From Alphaproteobacteria bacterium (GTDB lineage: Bacteria; Pseudomonadota; Alphaproteobacteria; Acetobacterales; Acetobacteraceae), in contig JAPLOI010000019.1 of assembly GCA_026400815.1 (NCBI GenBank), positions 1-64,000 of the forward strand: a stretch of DNA of 64,000 bases, read 5' to 3'. A program made the position numbers and the translations under genes. The notes beneath the pieces are model-generated. The model saw nothing but the letters and a program-made list of their open reading frames with translations, did no database searches and had not been told where the DNA came from. Positions within the stretch are counted from its first letter, which is position 1, and the number at the start of each line of letters is the position of its first letter. Shown here piece after piece: positions 57,086 through 64,000 of the stretch.

Positions 57086-57201
57086 CTTCTTTTTCTGAAG
57101 AAAAAGAAGCAAAAAGACTTTTGTTCATTTTGGCCTCGTCTGGATAGGAGAAGCCGAGTGGAGTTATGAAAGTTTTTTGGTTCTTTTTTTCAAAAAAGAA
57201 C
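57086..57201. repeat. Three-hairpin intergenic module, site 5 (between divergent genes)
   Basis: It consists of an A hairpin (57086-57109, identical arms to site 4), a central imperfect hairpin (57132-57155, GGCCTCGTCT against AGGAGAAGCC) and a B hairpin (57180-57201, 10-bp stem). The flanking genes are transcribed away from it, so no annotated gene ends here. Confidence 0.7.
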
Positions 57202-57275
57202 GCGCTTCCTTGCTTGCTCCGTTGCCAAGTGCTGCGTGTGCGGCGGAGAATGGGCGGGACACTGGAGGGAAGCCC

Positions 57276-58439
57276 ATGCGCATTGTTGACGTTCGCGAGA
57301 TTACCCGGCCGATCGCTTCGCCGATCCGCAACGCGTATATCGATTTTTCCAAGATGACGAGCAGCCTGGTGGCGGTGGTGACCGACCAGGTGCGCGATGG
57401 GAAGACCGTGATCGGGTATGGGTTCAATTCCAATGGCCGGTATGGCCAGGGCGGGTTGATCCGCGAGCGGTTCCGGGACCGGGTGCTGGAGGCGGATCCG
57501 AAGAGCCTGGTGAACGCGGCGTGGGACAACCTGGACCCGGATGCGGTGTGGGCCGCGATGATGAAGAACGAGAAGCCGGGCGGGCATGGCGAGCGGTCTG
57601 TCGCTGTCGGTACCATCGACATGGCGGTGTGGGATGCGGTGGCGAAGATCGCGGGCAAGCCGCTGTTCCGGCTGCTGGCGGAGCGGCATGGGATTGAGGC
57701 CGATCCGCGCGTGTTCGTGTATGCGGCCGGGGGGTACTATTATCCTGGGAAGGATACGTCGCAGCTTTGCGCGGAGATGCGGTCGTATCTCGACCGGGGC
57801 TACACCGTGGTGAAAATGAAGATCGGCGGGGATTCGGTGGATGCCGATCGTGGGCGGATCGAGGCGGTGCTGCGCGAGCTGGATGGCAAGGCGCGGCTGG
57901 CGGTGGATGCCAATGGGCGGTTCGACCTGGAGACGGCGATTGCCTACGCCAAGATGATGCGGGGCTATGGGCTGTTCTGGTACGAGGAGGCGGGCGACCC
58001 GCTGGATTACCAGCTGCAGGCGGCGCTGGCGGAGTTCTATCCCGGGCCGATGGCGACCGGGGAGAACCTGTTCAGCCACCAGGATGCGCGGAATTTGCTG
58101 CGCCATGGCGGGATGCGGGCGGATCGGGATTTCCTGCAGTTTGATTGCGCGCTGAGCTACGGGTTGTGCGAGTTCCAGCGGACGCTTGGGGTGATCCGCG
58201 ATGCCGGGTGGAGCTGGCGGCGGGTGGTGCCGCATGGCGGGCACCAGATGAGCCTGATGATCGCGGCCGGGCTGGGGTTGGGGGGGAATGAGAGCTATCC
58301 CGATCTGTTCCAGCCCTATGGCGGGTTCCCGGATGGGGTGCGGGTGGAGGACGGGTTCGTGACGCTGCCGGAATTGCCGGGGATCGGGTTCGAGGGGAAG
58401 AGCGATCTGTATGCGCAGATGAGGGCTTTGGCGGAGTAG
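57276..58439 (+). CDS. tarD: D-tartrate dehydratase-like enzyme (enolase superfamily)
   Basis: The 387-residue mandelate racemase/enolase-superfamily enzyme has the KxK pair Lys180/Lys182 (VVKMKIGGD), metal ligands Asp211 (VDANGRFD), Glu237 (WYEEAGD) and Glu263 (TGENLFS), and catalytic His320 (VPHGGHQM). These sit two positions below the residue numbers I recall for Bradyrhizobium D-tartrate dehydratase, suggesting the same function: dehydration of D-tartrate to oxaloacetate. I chose the ATG at 57276 because the in-frame extension upstream starts inside a repeat hairpin. It ends with TAG and leads a three-gene operon. Confidence 0.83.
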   Translation: MRIVDVREITRPIASPIRNAYIDFSKMTSSLVAVVTDQVRDGKTVIGYGFNSNGRYGQGGLIRERFRDRVLEADPKSLVNAAWDNLDPDAVWAAMMKNEKPGGHGERSVAVGTIDMAVWDAVAKIAGKPLFRLLAERHGIEADPRVFVYAAGGYYYPGKDTSQLCAEMRSYLDRGYTVVKMKIGGDSVDADRGRIEAVLRELDGKARLAVDANGRFDLETAIAYAKMMRGYGLFWYEEAGDPLDYQLQAALAEFYPGPMATGENLFSHQDARNLLRHGGMRADRDFLQFDCALSYGLCEFQRTLGVIRDAGWSWRRVVPHGGHQMSLMIAAGLGLGGNESYPDLFQPYGGFPDGVRVEDGFVTLPELPGIGFEGKSDLYAQMRALAE

Positions 58440-58444
58440 CTGGC

Positions 58445-59536
58445 ATGGCCAAGCGGTACCGGGTGGGCGTGGTGGGGTTTGCCCATATGCACGTCAATGA
58501 ACTCGTGGAGCGGGTGGCGGCGACGGGACGGTGCGATTTCGTCGGCGTGGCGGATACCGTGCCGGCGACGCCTTCCTTGACCACGGTGGAGGGGAGCCGG
58601 CGGGCCAATTTGGAGCGGGCGTTGGGGGCGCCGGGTGGGCCGCGGCGGTTCGAGGAGTGGCGCGGGCTGCTGGAGGAGAAGCTGGACCTGGTGATCTTCT
58701 GCCCGGAGATCAGCCGGCATGCCGAGGTGGCGGAGGCGTTCGCGGGGCGGGGGGTGCATCTGCTGACGGAGAAGCCGCTGGCCGGGAGTGTTGCGGATAC
58801 GGACCGGATGATCGCGGCGGCGAAGGCGGCCGGCGTGGCGCTGGTGACGAACTGGCCCATCACCTGGCGGCCGGCGGTGCGGGCGGTGAAATCCATTGTG
58901 GAGAGCGGGGAGATTGGCGAGGTGGTGCAGTTCCGGTGGCGGAACATGGCCTCGCTGGGCCCGATGGCGCATGGGAGTTTGCATCCGGGTTCCACGACGA
59001 TCGGGCTGGTGAGCGAGGCGGAGAAGGCTTCGGAGTGGTGGCACCAGTCGGCGGCCGGGGGCGGGGCGCTGCTGGATTATTGCTGCTACGGGGCGTGCCT
59101 GGCGGCGTGGATCGTTGGGATGCCGCAGGAGGTTCGGGCGATGGCGGTGAACCTGATGAGCCCCGGGGATGCCGAGGACAATGCAACGCTCCTGCTGAAG
59201 TTTGCGCGTGCGGTGGGGACAATCGAGGCGAGCTGGACGAGTTTCCACAACGGGGTGCCGAACGGGCCGATCGTGATGGGGACGCACGGGACGTTGGTGG
59301 TGGATGGCGCGAAGGTGCTGGTGTTCAAGGAGCGTGGGTCGGCGGTGCCGTCGCGGGTGGAGGAAGGGGTTCCGTTGCCCGAGGGGCGGGGGACGATCGG
59401 GGAGGAGATGCTGCACCACATCGAAACCGGGGAGGCGCTGCATCCGACGCTGGATGTGGCGTTGAACCGGGAGGCGGTGGCGATCCTGGAGGCCGGGCGG
59501 CGGGCGGCAGATGGTGGTTCGGCGGTGGTGCTGTGA
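58445..59536 (+). CDS. Gfo/Idh/MocA-family oxidoreductase
   Basis: The 363-residue protein has an N-terminal Rossmann region (RVGVVGFAHMHVNELVERV, less canonical than GxGxxG), the EKP motif (HLLTEKPLAGSVADTDRMI) and a long C-terminal alpha/beta domain. The typical HDxxD-like catalytic stretch is replaced by GALLDYCCYGACLAAW. It lies 5 nt after the tartrate dehydratase-like gene and overlaps the next dehydrogenase gene by 4 bp (GTGA). The substrate is unknown. Confidence 0.86.
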   Translation: MAKRYRVGVVGFAHMHVNELVERVAATGRCDFVGVADTVPATPSLTTVEGSRRANLERALGAPGGPRRFEEWRGLLEEKLDLVIFCPEISRHAEVAEAFAGRGVHLLTEKPLAGSVADTDRMIAAAKAAGVALVTNWPITWRPAVRAVKSIVESGEIGEVVQFRWRNMASLGPMAHGSLHPGSTTIGLVSEAEKASEWWHQSAAGGGALLDYCCYGACLAAWIVGMPQEVRAMAVNLMSPGDAEDNATLLLKFARAVGTIEASWTSFHNGVPNGPIVMGTHGTLVVDGAKVLVFKERGSAVPSRVEEGVPLPEGRGTIGEEMLHHIETGEALHPTLDVALNREAVAILEAGRRAADGGSAVVL

Positions 59537-60597
59537 CGGTTCGGATTGCGGCGGTTGGCTACGGGGATATCGCGCAGCGGCGGCATTTTCCGCAGCTGGC
59601 GGAGTTGGCCGGGCGGGCGGAGCTGGTGGCGATTGCGGGGCGGGATGAGGCCCGGATGGCCGCGTGTGCGGCGCGGTTTGGGGTTCCGCGGTGGTCGACG
59701 GATGTGGCTTCGGTGGTGGGGGACACCGGGGTGGATGCGGTGCTGGTGCTGACGGCGCCTGATACGCACTTGCGATTTGCCGAGATGGCGGTGGCGGCGG
59801 GCAAGCATGTGCTGGTGGAGAAGCCGCTGGTGCCGACGCTAGAGGAGGTGGCTCGGTTGGCCGCGGCGGTGCGGGCGCGGCCGGTGACGTTCATGGCGTT
59901 GCCGTTCATCGAGACGCCGGATCACGTTCTGGCGGCCGGGTTGATCGCGCGGGGGGCGATTGGGGAGGTGGCGGCGATGGAGTGCCATCGGGGGCACAAG
60001 GGGCCGACGCATGCCGGGTGGTTCTATGACAAGGCGCAGGCCGGTGGTGGGGTTCTGGCGGATCTGGGGATCTATCACCTGACCTCGATCGCGATGCTGT
60101 TCGGGGGGGCTTCGCGGTTTACCGTTTCGCTTTCGACGCGGTTTGCCGAGCGGGTGCTGGATGATGGAACGGTGGTGCGGCCGGATGTGGAGGATAGCGC
60201 GCTGGTGAGCCTGGTGCTGGAAAGTGGTGTTGCTGCCTCCATGCATGCGCATTGGAACGGGAGCCAGCCGCATACCGCGACGCGGGCGCGGGTGCTGGTG
60301 ATCGGGCGCGAGGGCTCGCTGTATTTCGGGGCGCCGGATGGGGCGGTGCATCTGTGGCGGCCGGATGGGGCCGGGTTCGGGGGCGAGGCGGGGGTGTTTG
60401 ATTCGCTGCCGGTGCAGAGTTTCAAGACCGCCGGCGGGCCGGCGCAGATCATGCAGGCGTTCGTGGAGCGGATCGAGGCGGGGGACGTTTCGACGCGGAG
60501 CCTCGACGTGCAGGCGCATGTGCTGGAGATTATTGCGCGCAGCTACGAGGGTGGGGCGCAGCCGATTGAGCCCAAAACAAGAGTCGTCATGCTGTGA
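59533..60597 (+). CDS. Gfo/Idh/MocA-family oxidoreductase (second copy)
   Basis: The 354-residue protein has an N-terminal RIAAVGYGDIAQRRHFPQL, EKP motif (HVLVEKPLVPTLEEVARLA) and GGGVLADLGIYHLTSIAMLFG, the normal C-terminal active-site segment with a His. It starts with GTG overlapping the previous stop. Two different dehydrogenases in tandem after a tartrate dehydratase-like enzyme suggest a short sugar-acid or polyol route. Confidence 0.87.
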   Translation: MTVRIAAVGYGDIAQRRHFPQLAELAGRAELVAIAGRDEARMAACAARFGVPRWSTDVASVVGDTGVDAVLVLTAPDTHLRFAEMAVAAGKHVLVEKPLVPTLEEVARLAAAVRARPVTFMALPFIETPDHVLAAGLIARGAIGEVAAMECHRGHKGPTHAGWFYDKAQAGGGVLADLGIYHLTSIAMLFGGASRFTVSLSTRFAERVLDDGTVVRPDVEDSALVSLVLESGVAASMHAHWNGSQPHTATRARVLVIGREGSLYFGAPDGAVHLWRPDGAGFGGEAGVFDSLPVQSFKTAGGPAQIMQAFVERIEAGDVSTRSLDVQAHVLEIIARSYEGGAQPIEPKTRVVML

Positions 60598-60609
60598 GCA
60601 TGGAAGTCA

Positions 60610-60680
60610 TTCGTTTGCGCCGAGGGTAATCCCGGCGCAAACGAATAAAAGTTTTTTGGTTCTTTTTTCAAAAAAGAACC
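60610..60680. repeat. Two-hairpin intergenic element, site 6 (central plus B)
   Basis: A perfect 13-bp hairpin (60610-60622 with 60633-60645, TTCGTTTGCGCCG arm) is followed by a B hairpin (60658-60680, 11-bp stem). It lies between two convergent genes, 6 nt from the minus-strand stop. No A hairpin is present. Confidence 0.7.
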
Positions 60681-60686
60681 GCTTGC

Positions 60687-62852
60687 TTACTCGGGCCACG
60701 CGAACTTCGCCGGGTCCATGAAGCGCTTCAGCACATTGGTGGTGAGGCTTCGCAGGGTGCCGGGGATGGGCATGCTGCCGGCCCAGGTCATGGAGCCCAC
60801 TGAGAACACCGCGCCGCCGGCTGGGGTTTCGAAGAAGCAGGCGTCGGCGCAGGCCCAGTCTTCCTGCGGGAGGGGGTGTTTCTGGGTGAGCATGTCTTCG
60901 TTCACCCAGCCGTAGTCTGGGTGGATGACGATGCCCTTGGCGACGATGATTGTGTGTTCGGGCGAGCCGTATTTGAAGTTCACGCTGTCCAGTTCGTGGC
61001 CGGCGGCGCCGCCGCCCTGGTGGCCGCGGTCGCCGAAGAACGTGCCGGGGGTGGCATCCAGGCCGGGGGTCATGAAGGCGACGCGGGGGTTGTTGATGCC
61101 GTCGGTGAATTTGTAGGGGAAGCCGAGGTGTAGGCCCTGGCAGGAGAAGCCGCTGCCGACCAGTTTGTGGGAGGCGCGGCCGATGCGGCGCCAGAGGCCG
61201 CCATAGGCGCCGCCGAACTGGTTGTAGTTCTCGCCAGGCTCGGTGGCCCAGGTGCGGATGCCGGATTCGGCGCGGCGGACTTCCAGCGCGCCGGGGGCGT
61301 GTTCGCTGGGTTCGGCGCGCCAGTAGAAGCCGTTGCCACCGAGATACATGAGGCGGCCGCCGCCTGAGAGGTAGTCCTCGAAGGACTGCATCATGCGGTC
61401 TGAATGGTATTCTGGGTGCTGGGCGGCGATGACGACGCGGTAGGGGGCGAGGGCTTCGACGCCTTCCTCGTGCAGGTCGTGGTCGGTGATGACGTCGTGC
61501 GCGATGCCTTCGTGGTGGAGCCAGTGGATGAAGTAGCTGTCCACCACGATGCGCTGGCCGCCGGAGCCGTGGGGGTGGACGGGGTCCATGTGGAGCATCT
61601 GGCGCGGGCGGGTATCCAGCTGCGGGCGGAACATGGAGACCAGGCTGACGCCGGAGCCATCCGAGTGGTGGTTGTAGGTGGAGAGGCCGAACTGCGGGTT
61701 CATGTCTGGCGTTTCGAGCAGGGCACCGCGGGCCTGGGCGCGTTCGCGGATTTCGGCGCCCCGGTTGTCGCGCGCGAAGTTGCCGTAGACTTGGTACGTG
61801 TAGGTGGGGGCGAGGAAGGCGACGTCGCTGCTGGGTTTGGCGGGGCGGACGAAGAAGGGGATGTAGTCCTCGCCTGCACCGTTCTTGATGTGGGCGGCGT
61901 AGAAGCCGCTGGGCCAGGTGGTGGGGATGGTCAGCGCGAAGGTTTCGGACCAGCCGAGGTCGCCCTGGTCGTCGTCGTGGAAGTGGATGGCCGCGTATTG
62001 GCTGGGGTCGGCTTTCCAGTCGTGGACGGTGCCGGTCCAGGTGCTGCCGGTCATGGCGCGGGTGGGCAGGGCCATGAGGGTGGCGTGGGCCTGCTGGGGG
62101 CCGGTGTCGAAGGCGGTTTGGGTGGGGATGCCCTTGGAGAAATCCCAGGCTGCCACTGTGGATGTGCCGGCGAGGATGGCGGGGGCTTCGATCTTGCCGT
62201 TGTAGTGGGCGCTGGCGCGCGGGTTGGCGCCGTTATGTAGCAGGGGGGCGGGGGGCAGGGCGGCGATGAAGGCGCGGGCGGGGCCGCCGGGGCAGGGCAG
62301 GGCGCCATGTGCGGTGGCGGTGCCGGCACCCTTCAGCGGCTTGTGGGGGCGTTGGTCCAGCGTGAGGGTGCCGTCGGCAGCCAGGGTGGCGGTGACGGTA
62401 TACCAATGGCGGGCCATCAGCGGGGCGGCGACGGTGGCGGTGACGCTGTGGGCGCCGGACGTGGCGCGGGCGATGGTGCCGCCTTGCGGGCCGATGGCCA
62501 GGGCGAGGGACCAGCCCGGCATGTCTAGCGCGAGGATGCCCTGTTCGCCATTGGTAGGGGTGGTGGGCCAGATCGTGGCGCGCAGGGTGAGGGGGCCGGC
62601 GGGGAGGGCGAGGCCGTCGGCGCGGGCGAAGCTGCCGGCCCAGGCGCCCTGTTCCTGGCTCTGGAGCGTGGCCGGCAGGGGCGAGGGCATTTCGATTTCC
62701 TCGTAGCCCGGGCCTTCGGGATTCGGATCGGCGCAGATGTGGCGAACGAAGCGCAGGGCGAAGGGGGCGCTGCCGGCGCTGGCGATGTGGAAGCGGATCT
62801 CCGCCCCCTGCTTCTGGCCCCAACGGTTCGGGTAGCCGGAGAGCTTATGCAT
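60687..62852 (-). CDS. N,N-dimethylformamidase beta-subunit-like protein
   Basis: The 721-residue protein resembles the large subunit of N,N-dimethylformamidase. It has an N-terminal lectin/LamG-like beta region (about 1-230) and a C-terminal domain with DVAFLAPTYTYQVYGNFA, YNHHSDGSG, VVIAAQHPEYHSDRMM and the class I amidotransferase-like GGRLMYLGGNGFYWR. The family hydrolyses small amides or has unassigned roles; no small alpha subunit is visible here. I chose the ATG at 62852; the in-frame extension upstream is encoded by repeat hairpins. Confidence 0.8.
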   Translation of the reverse strand: MHKLSGYPNRWGQKQGAEIRFHIASAGSAPFALRFVRHICADPNPEGPGYEEIEMPSPLPATLQSQEQGAWAGSFARADGLALPAGPLTLRATIWPTTPTNGEQGILALDMPGWSLALAIGPQGGTIARATSGAHSVTATVAAPLMARHWYTVTATLAADGTLTLDQRPHKPLKGAGTATAHGALPCPGGPARAFIAALPPAPLLHNGANPRASAHYNGKIEAPAILAGTSTVAAWDFSKGIPTQTAFDTGPQQAHATLMALPTRAMTGSTWTGTVHDWKADPSQYAAIHFHDDDQGDLGWSETFALTIPTTWPSGFYAAHIKNGAGEDYIPFFVRPAKPSSDVAFLAPTYTYQVYGNFARDNRGAEIRERAQARGALLETPDMNPQFGLSTYNHHSDGSGVSLVSMFRPQLDTRPRQMLHMDPVHPHGSGGQRIVVDSYFIHWLHHEGIAHDVITDHDLHEEGVEALAPYRVVIAAQHPEYHSDRMMQSFEDYLSGGGRLMYLGGNGFYWRAEPSEHAPGALEVRRAESGIRTWATEPGENYNQFGGAYGGLWRRIGRASHKLVGSGFSCQGLHLGFPYKFTDGINNPRVAFMTPGLDATPGTFFGDRGHQGGGAAGHELDSVNFKYGSPEHTIIVAKGIVIHPDYGWVNEDMLTQKHPLPQEDWACADACFFETPAGGAVFSVGSMTWAGSMPIPGTLRSLTTNVLKRFMDPAKFAWPE

Positions 62853-62887
62853 GGGGGTGGGGTTCCTTTTAGGGGTTAAGGAAGAGT

Positions 62888-63004
62888 CTTCTTTTTGTGA
62901 ACAAAAAGAAGCAAAAAAAACTTTATCCGCTTGCACCCGTGCCAAGTGGTCTGGCGCGGGAGCAAGTCGGAAAAGTTTTTTGGTTCTTTTTTTCAAAAAA
63001 GAAC
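62888..63004. repeat. Three-hairpin intergenic module, site 7
   Basis: It consists of an A hairpin (62888-62898 with 62901-62911), a long imperfect central hairpin (62926-62944 with 62952-62971) and a B hairpin (62983-63004). In the A stem a C-G pair of the other copies is changed to G-C (TTTTTG and CAAAAA), a compensatory change. It lies between two tandem minus-strand genes. Confidence 0.7.
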
Positions 63005-63012
63005 ATGCTTGC

Positions 63013-63783
63013 TTATGCTGGGACGAGAGCCAACACGCGGAGGGGGGACCCGGAACCGCCCTGGATTTTCAAAGGTGGGGCGATGACGAGGGCGCCGGTG
63101 GGGGGGAGTTGGTCGAGGTTACAGAGGCATTGCAGGCCGTAGCGGCCGGCGCCGTGCATGAGGGTGTGGGCGGGGTACATCGGGGTCATGAGGTGGGCCT
63201 GGCCGGCGTCGGTGCCGATGGTCTCCACGCCGAAGCCGAGGACGCCGCGATCGACGAGGAGTTGGACGGCTTCGGTGGTGGGGCCTGGGGTGTGGGCGCC
63301 GTCTTCCTGGACGTTGGCGTAGGCGGCGCCGGAGCGCTTGGACCAGTCGGTGCGGAAGAGGACCCAGGTGCCGGCGGGGATGGTGCCGTGCTGGGCTTCC
63401 CAGGCCTGGATGGTGGCGGGGGTGAGGAGGTAGTCGCCGTTGTTGGCGGCGTCTGCCGAGCAGTCGATGACGCAGGCGGGGGCGATGAGGTTTTGGACGG
63501 GCAGGGTGTCGGTGGTGTTGTTGGGGAGATCCTTGCCGGTGACCCAGTGGATCGGGGCGTCGAAATGGGTGCCGGTGTGTTCGCCGACGGTGATGTTGTT
63601 CCAGTACCAGCCTGGGCCTTTGTCGTCGTAGCGGCTGATGGTTTCCATCGAGAAGGGGGCGCACTGGCCGAACTGGGGCGGCAGCACGATGGTGGGGAAA
63701 TCGGGCGAGAGGGTCTGGGTGAGGTCCACGACGCGGACGCGGCCGGTGAGGAGGTCGGCGGCGAGGGTGGCGAGGGTGGTCAT
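63013..63783 (-). CDS. Cyclase-family hydrolase (kynurenine formamidase-like)
   Basis: The 256-residue protein has the metal-binding [13 protein letters not shown] motif of the cyclase family (HxGTHxDxPxH) and a later pair of conserved residues in [13 protein letters not shown]. Members hydrolyse formamides, isatin or related lactams. Its neighbour is the dimethylformamidase-like gene, so a formamide-type substrate is plausible but unproved. It overlaps the GNAT gene by 4 bp. Confidence 0.88.
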   Translation of the reverse strand: MTTLATLAADLLTGRVRVVDLTQTLSPDFPTIVLPPQFGQCAPFSMETISRYDDKGPGWYWNNITVGEHTGTHFDAPIHWVTGKDLPNNTTDTLPVQNLIAPACVIDCSADAANNGDYLLTPATIQAWEAQHGTIPAGTWVLFRTDWSKRSGAAYANVQEDGAHTPGPTTEAVQLLVDRGVLGFGVETIGTDAGQAHLMTPMYPAHTLMHGAGRYGLQCLCNLDQLPPTGALVIAPPLKIQGGSGSPLRVLALVPA

Positions 63784-64000
63784 GCGTGGTCCTTTCGTGA
63801 GGGCACGAGGGGCTTTTCCATGAAGACGCTGAGCGGGTCGTCCCAGTAGTCGGCGAAGGGCGGGATGCGGGCGAAGCCGTGGCGTTCGTAGAGGCGGATG
63901 GCGGCGTGGCTGTGGATGCCGGTTTCGAGGCGCAGGGCAGTGACGCCTTCGGCGCGGGCGGCTTCTTCCAGCGTGGCCATGAGGGCTTGGGCGCAGCCGG
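63780..64000 (-). CDS. GNAT-family N-acetyltransferase (5' end beyond window)
   Basis: Only the C-terminal part is present (about 73 residues). It shows the acetyl-CoA-binding helix ([26 protein letters not shown]) and the typical [12 protein letters not shown] motif of GNAT proteins. The reading frame stays open to the window edge. Its stop overlaps the cyclase start (ATGA). Confidence 0.85.
   Translation of the reverse strand, partial: GCAQALMATLEEAARAEGVTALRLETGIHSHAAIRLYERHGFARIPPFADYWDDPLSVFMEKPLVPSRKDHA

Noticed and set aside
57177-57275. Upstream start for the tartrate dehydratase-like protein
   Set aside because: The extra 33 residues would be encoded by the B hairpin (MVLFFKKER), a dispersed repeat; the enolase fold begins at 57276.
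62853-62996. N-terminal extension of the dimethylformamidase-like protein
   Set aside because: It would be encoded across the A and central hairpins of the repeat module; conserved sequence begins at MHKLSG.

Overview
The window is high-GC DNA with C/G-biased third codon positions, from an alphaproteobacterium. I infer Acetobacteraceae or a close relative from the rnd-kdsD-lptC-lptA-lptB-rpoN-hpf cluster, the TakP-type TRAP binding protein and the many CoA-transferases. No ribosomal RNA or other strong taxonomic marker is present, so family-level placement is inference.

Layout. 0-7 kb: envelope and housekeeping cluster on the minus strand (RNase D, arabinose-5-phosphate isomerase, LptC/A/B, sigma-54, ribosome hibernation factor), with tRNA-Leu(CAG) just upstream of rnd and a near-consensus sigma-54 promoter directly before rpoN. 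7-18 kb: an NDUFA9-like epimerase, glutamate synthase (gltD and gltB, separated by two DUF2059 genes), an MFS carrier and a CaiB-type CoA-transferase. 18.2-23.6 kb: a complete type II-C CRISPR-Cas locus in less GC-rich DNA, with a divergent tracrRNA, cas9, cas1, cas2, a hairpin, and an array of 11 identical 36-nt repeats and 10 spacers. cas9 is interrupted by one in-frame TAG at codon 234, where the family has the conserved Gln of a QRPL motif; all nuclease residues downstream are intact. 23.7-38 kb: GMC oxidoreductase, TRAP transporter (dctQM, and a convergent takP-like gene), a single-chain biotin-dependent acyl-CoA carboxylase, an enoyl-CoA hydratase-like protein, a tandem CoA-transferase, and a TPP enzyme. 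38-42 kb: gatCAB and ruvX. 42.3-47 kb: a TetR regulator with a perfect operator, an amino-acid-type ABC importer without its own ATPase, an oxidoreductase and an AroE paralogue. 47-54 kb: a five-gene peptide/nickel-type ABC importer diverging from an amidase. 54-57 kb: a hypothetical gene whose start abuts a perfect palindrome, a 50-nt inverted repeat, and a DEAD-box helicase with a long leader. 57-64 kb: D-tartrate dehydratase-like enzyme, two Gfo/Idh/MocA dehydrogenases, a dimethylformamidase-like protein, a cyclase-family hydrolase and a truncated GNAT.

Most accessory genes form small catabolic or uptake operons with 4-bp ATGA/GTGA overlaps. At seven intergenic sites the same AT-rich hairpins recur: a CTTCTTTTTC/GAAAAAGAAG hairpin (A) and a GGTTCTTTTTT/AAAAAAGAACC hairpin (B). 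At four sites they are paired around a third, site-specific hairpin. One copy shows a compensatory base change in the A stem. One copy lies between divergent genes, where no annotated gene reads into it, so a simple terminator role does not explain the whole family.

The most notable features are the amber-interrupted Cas9 in an otherwise intact locus, the dispersed three-hairpin module, and the probable sigma-54 autoregulation of rpoN.
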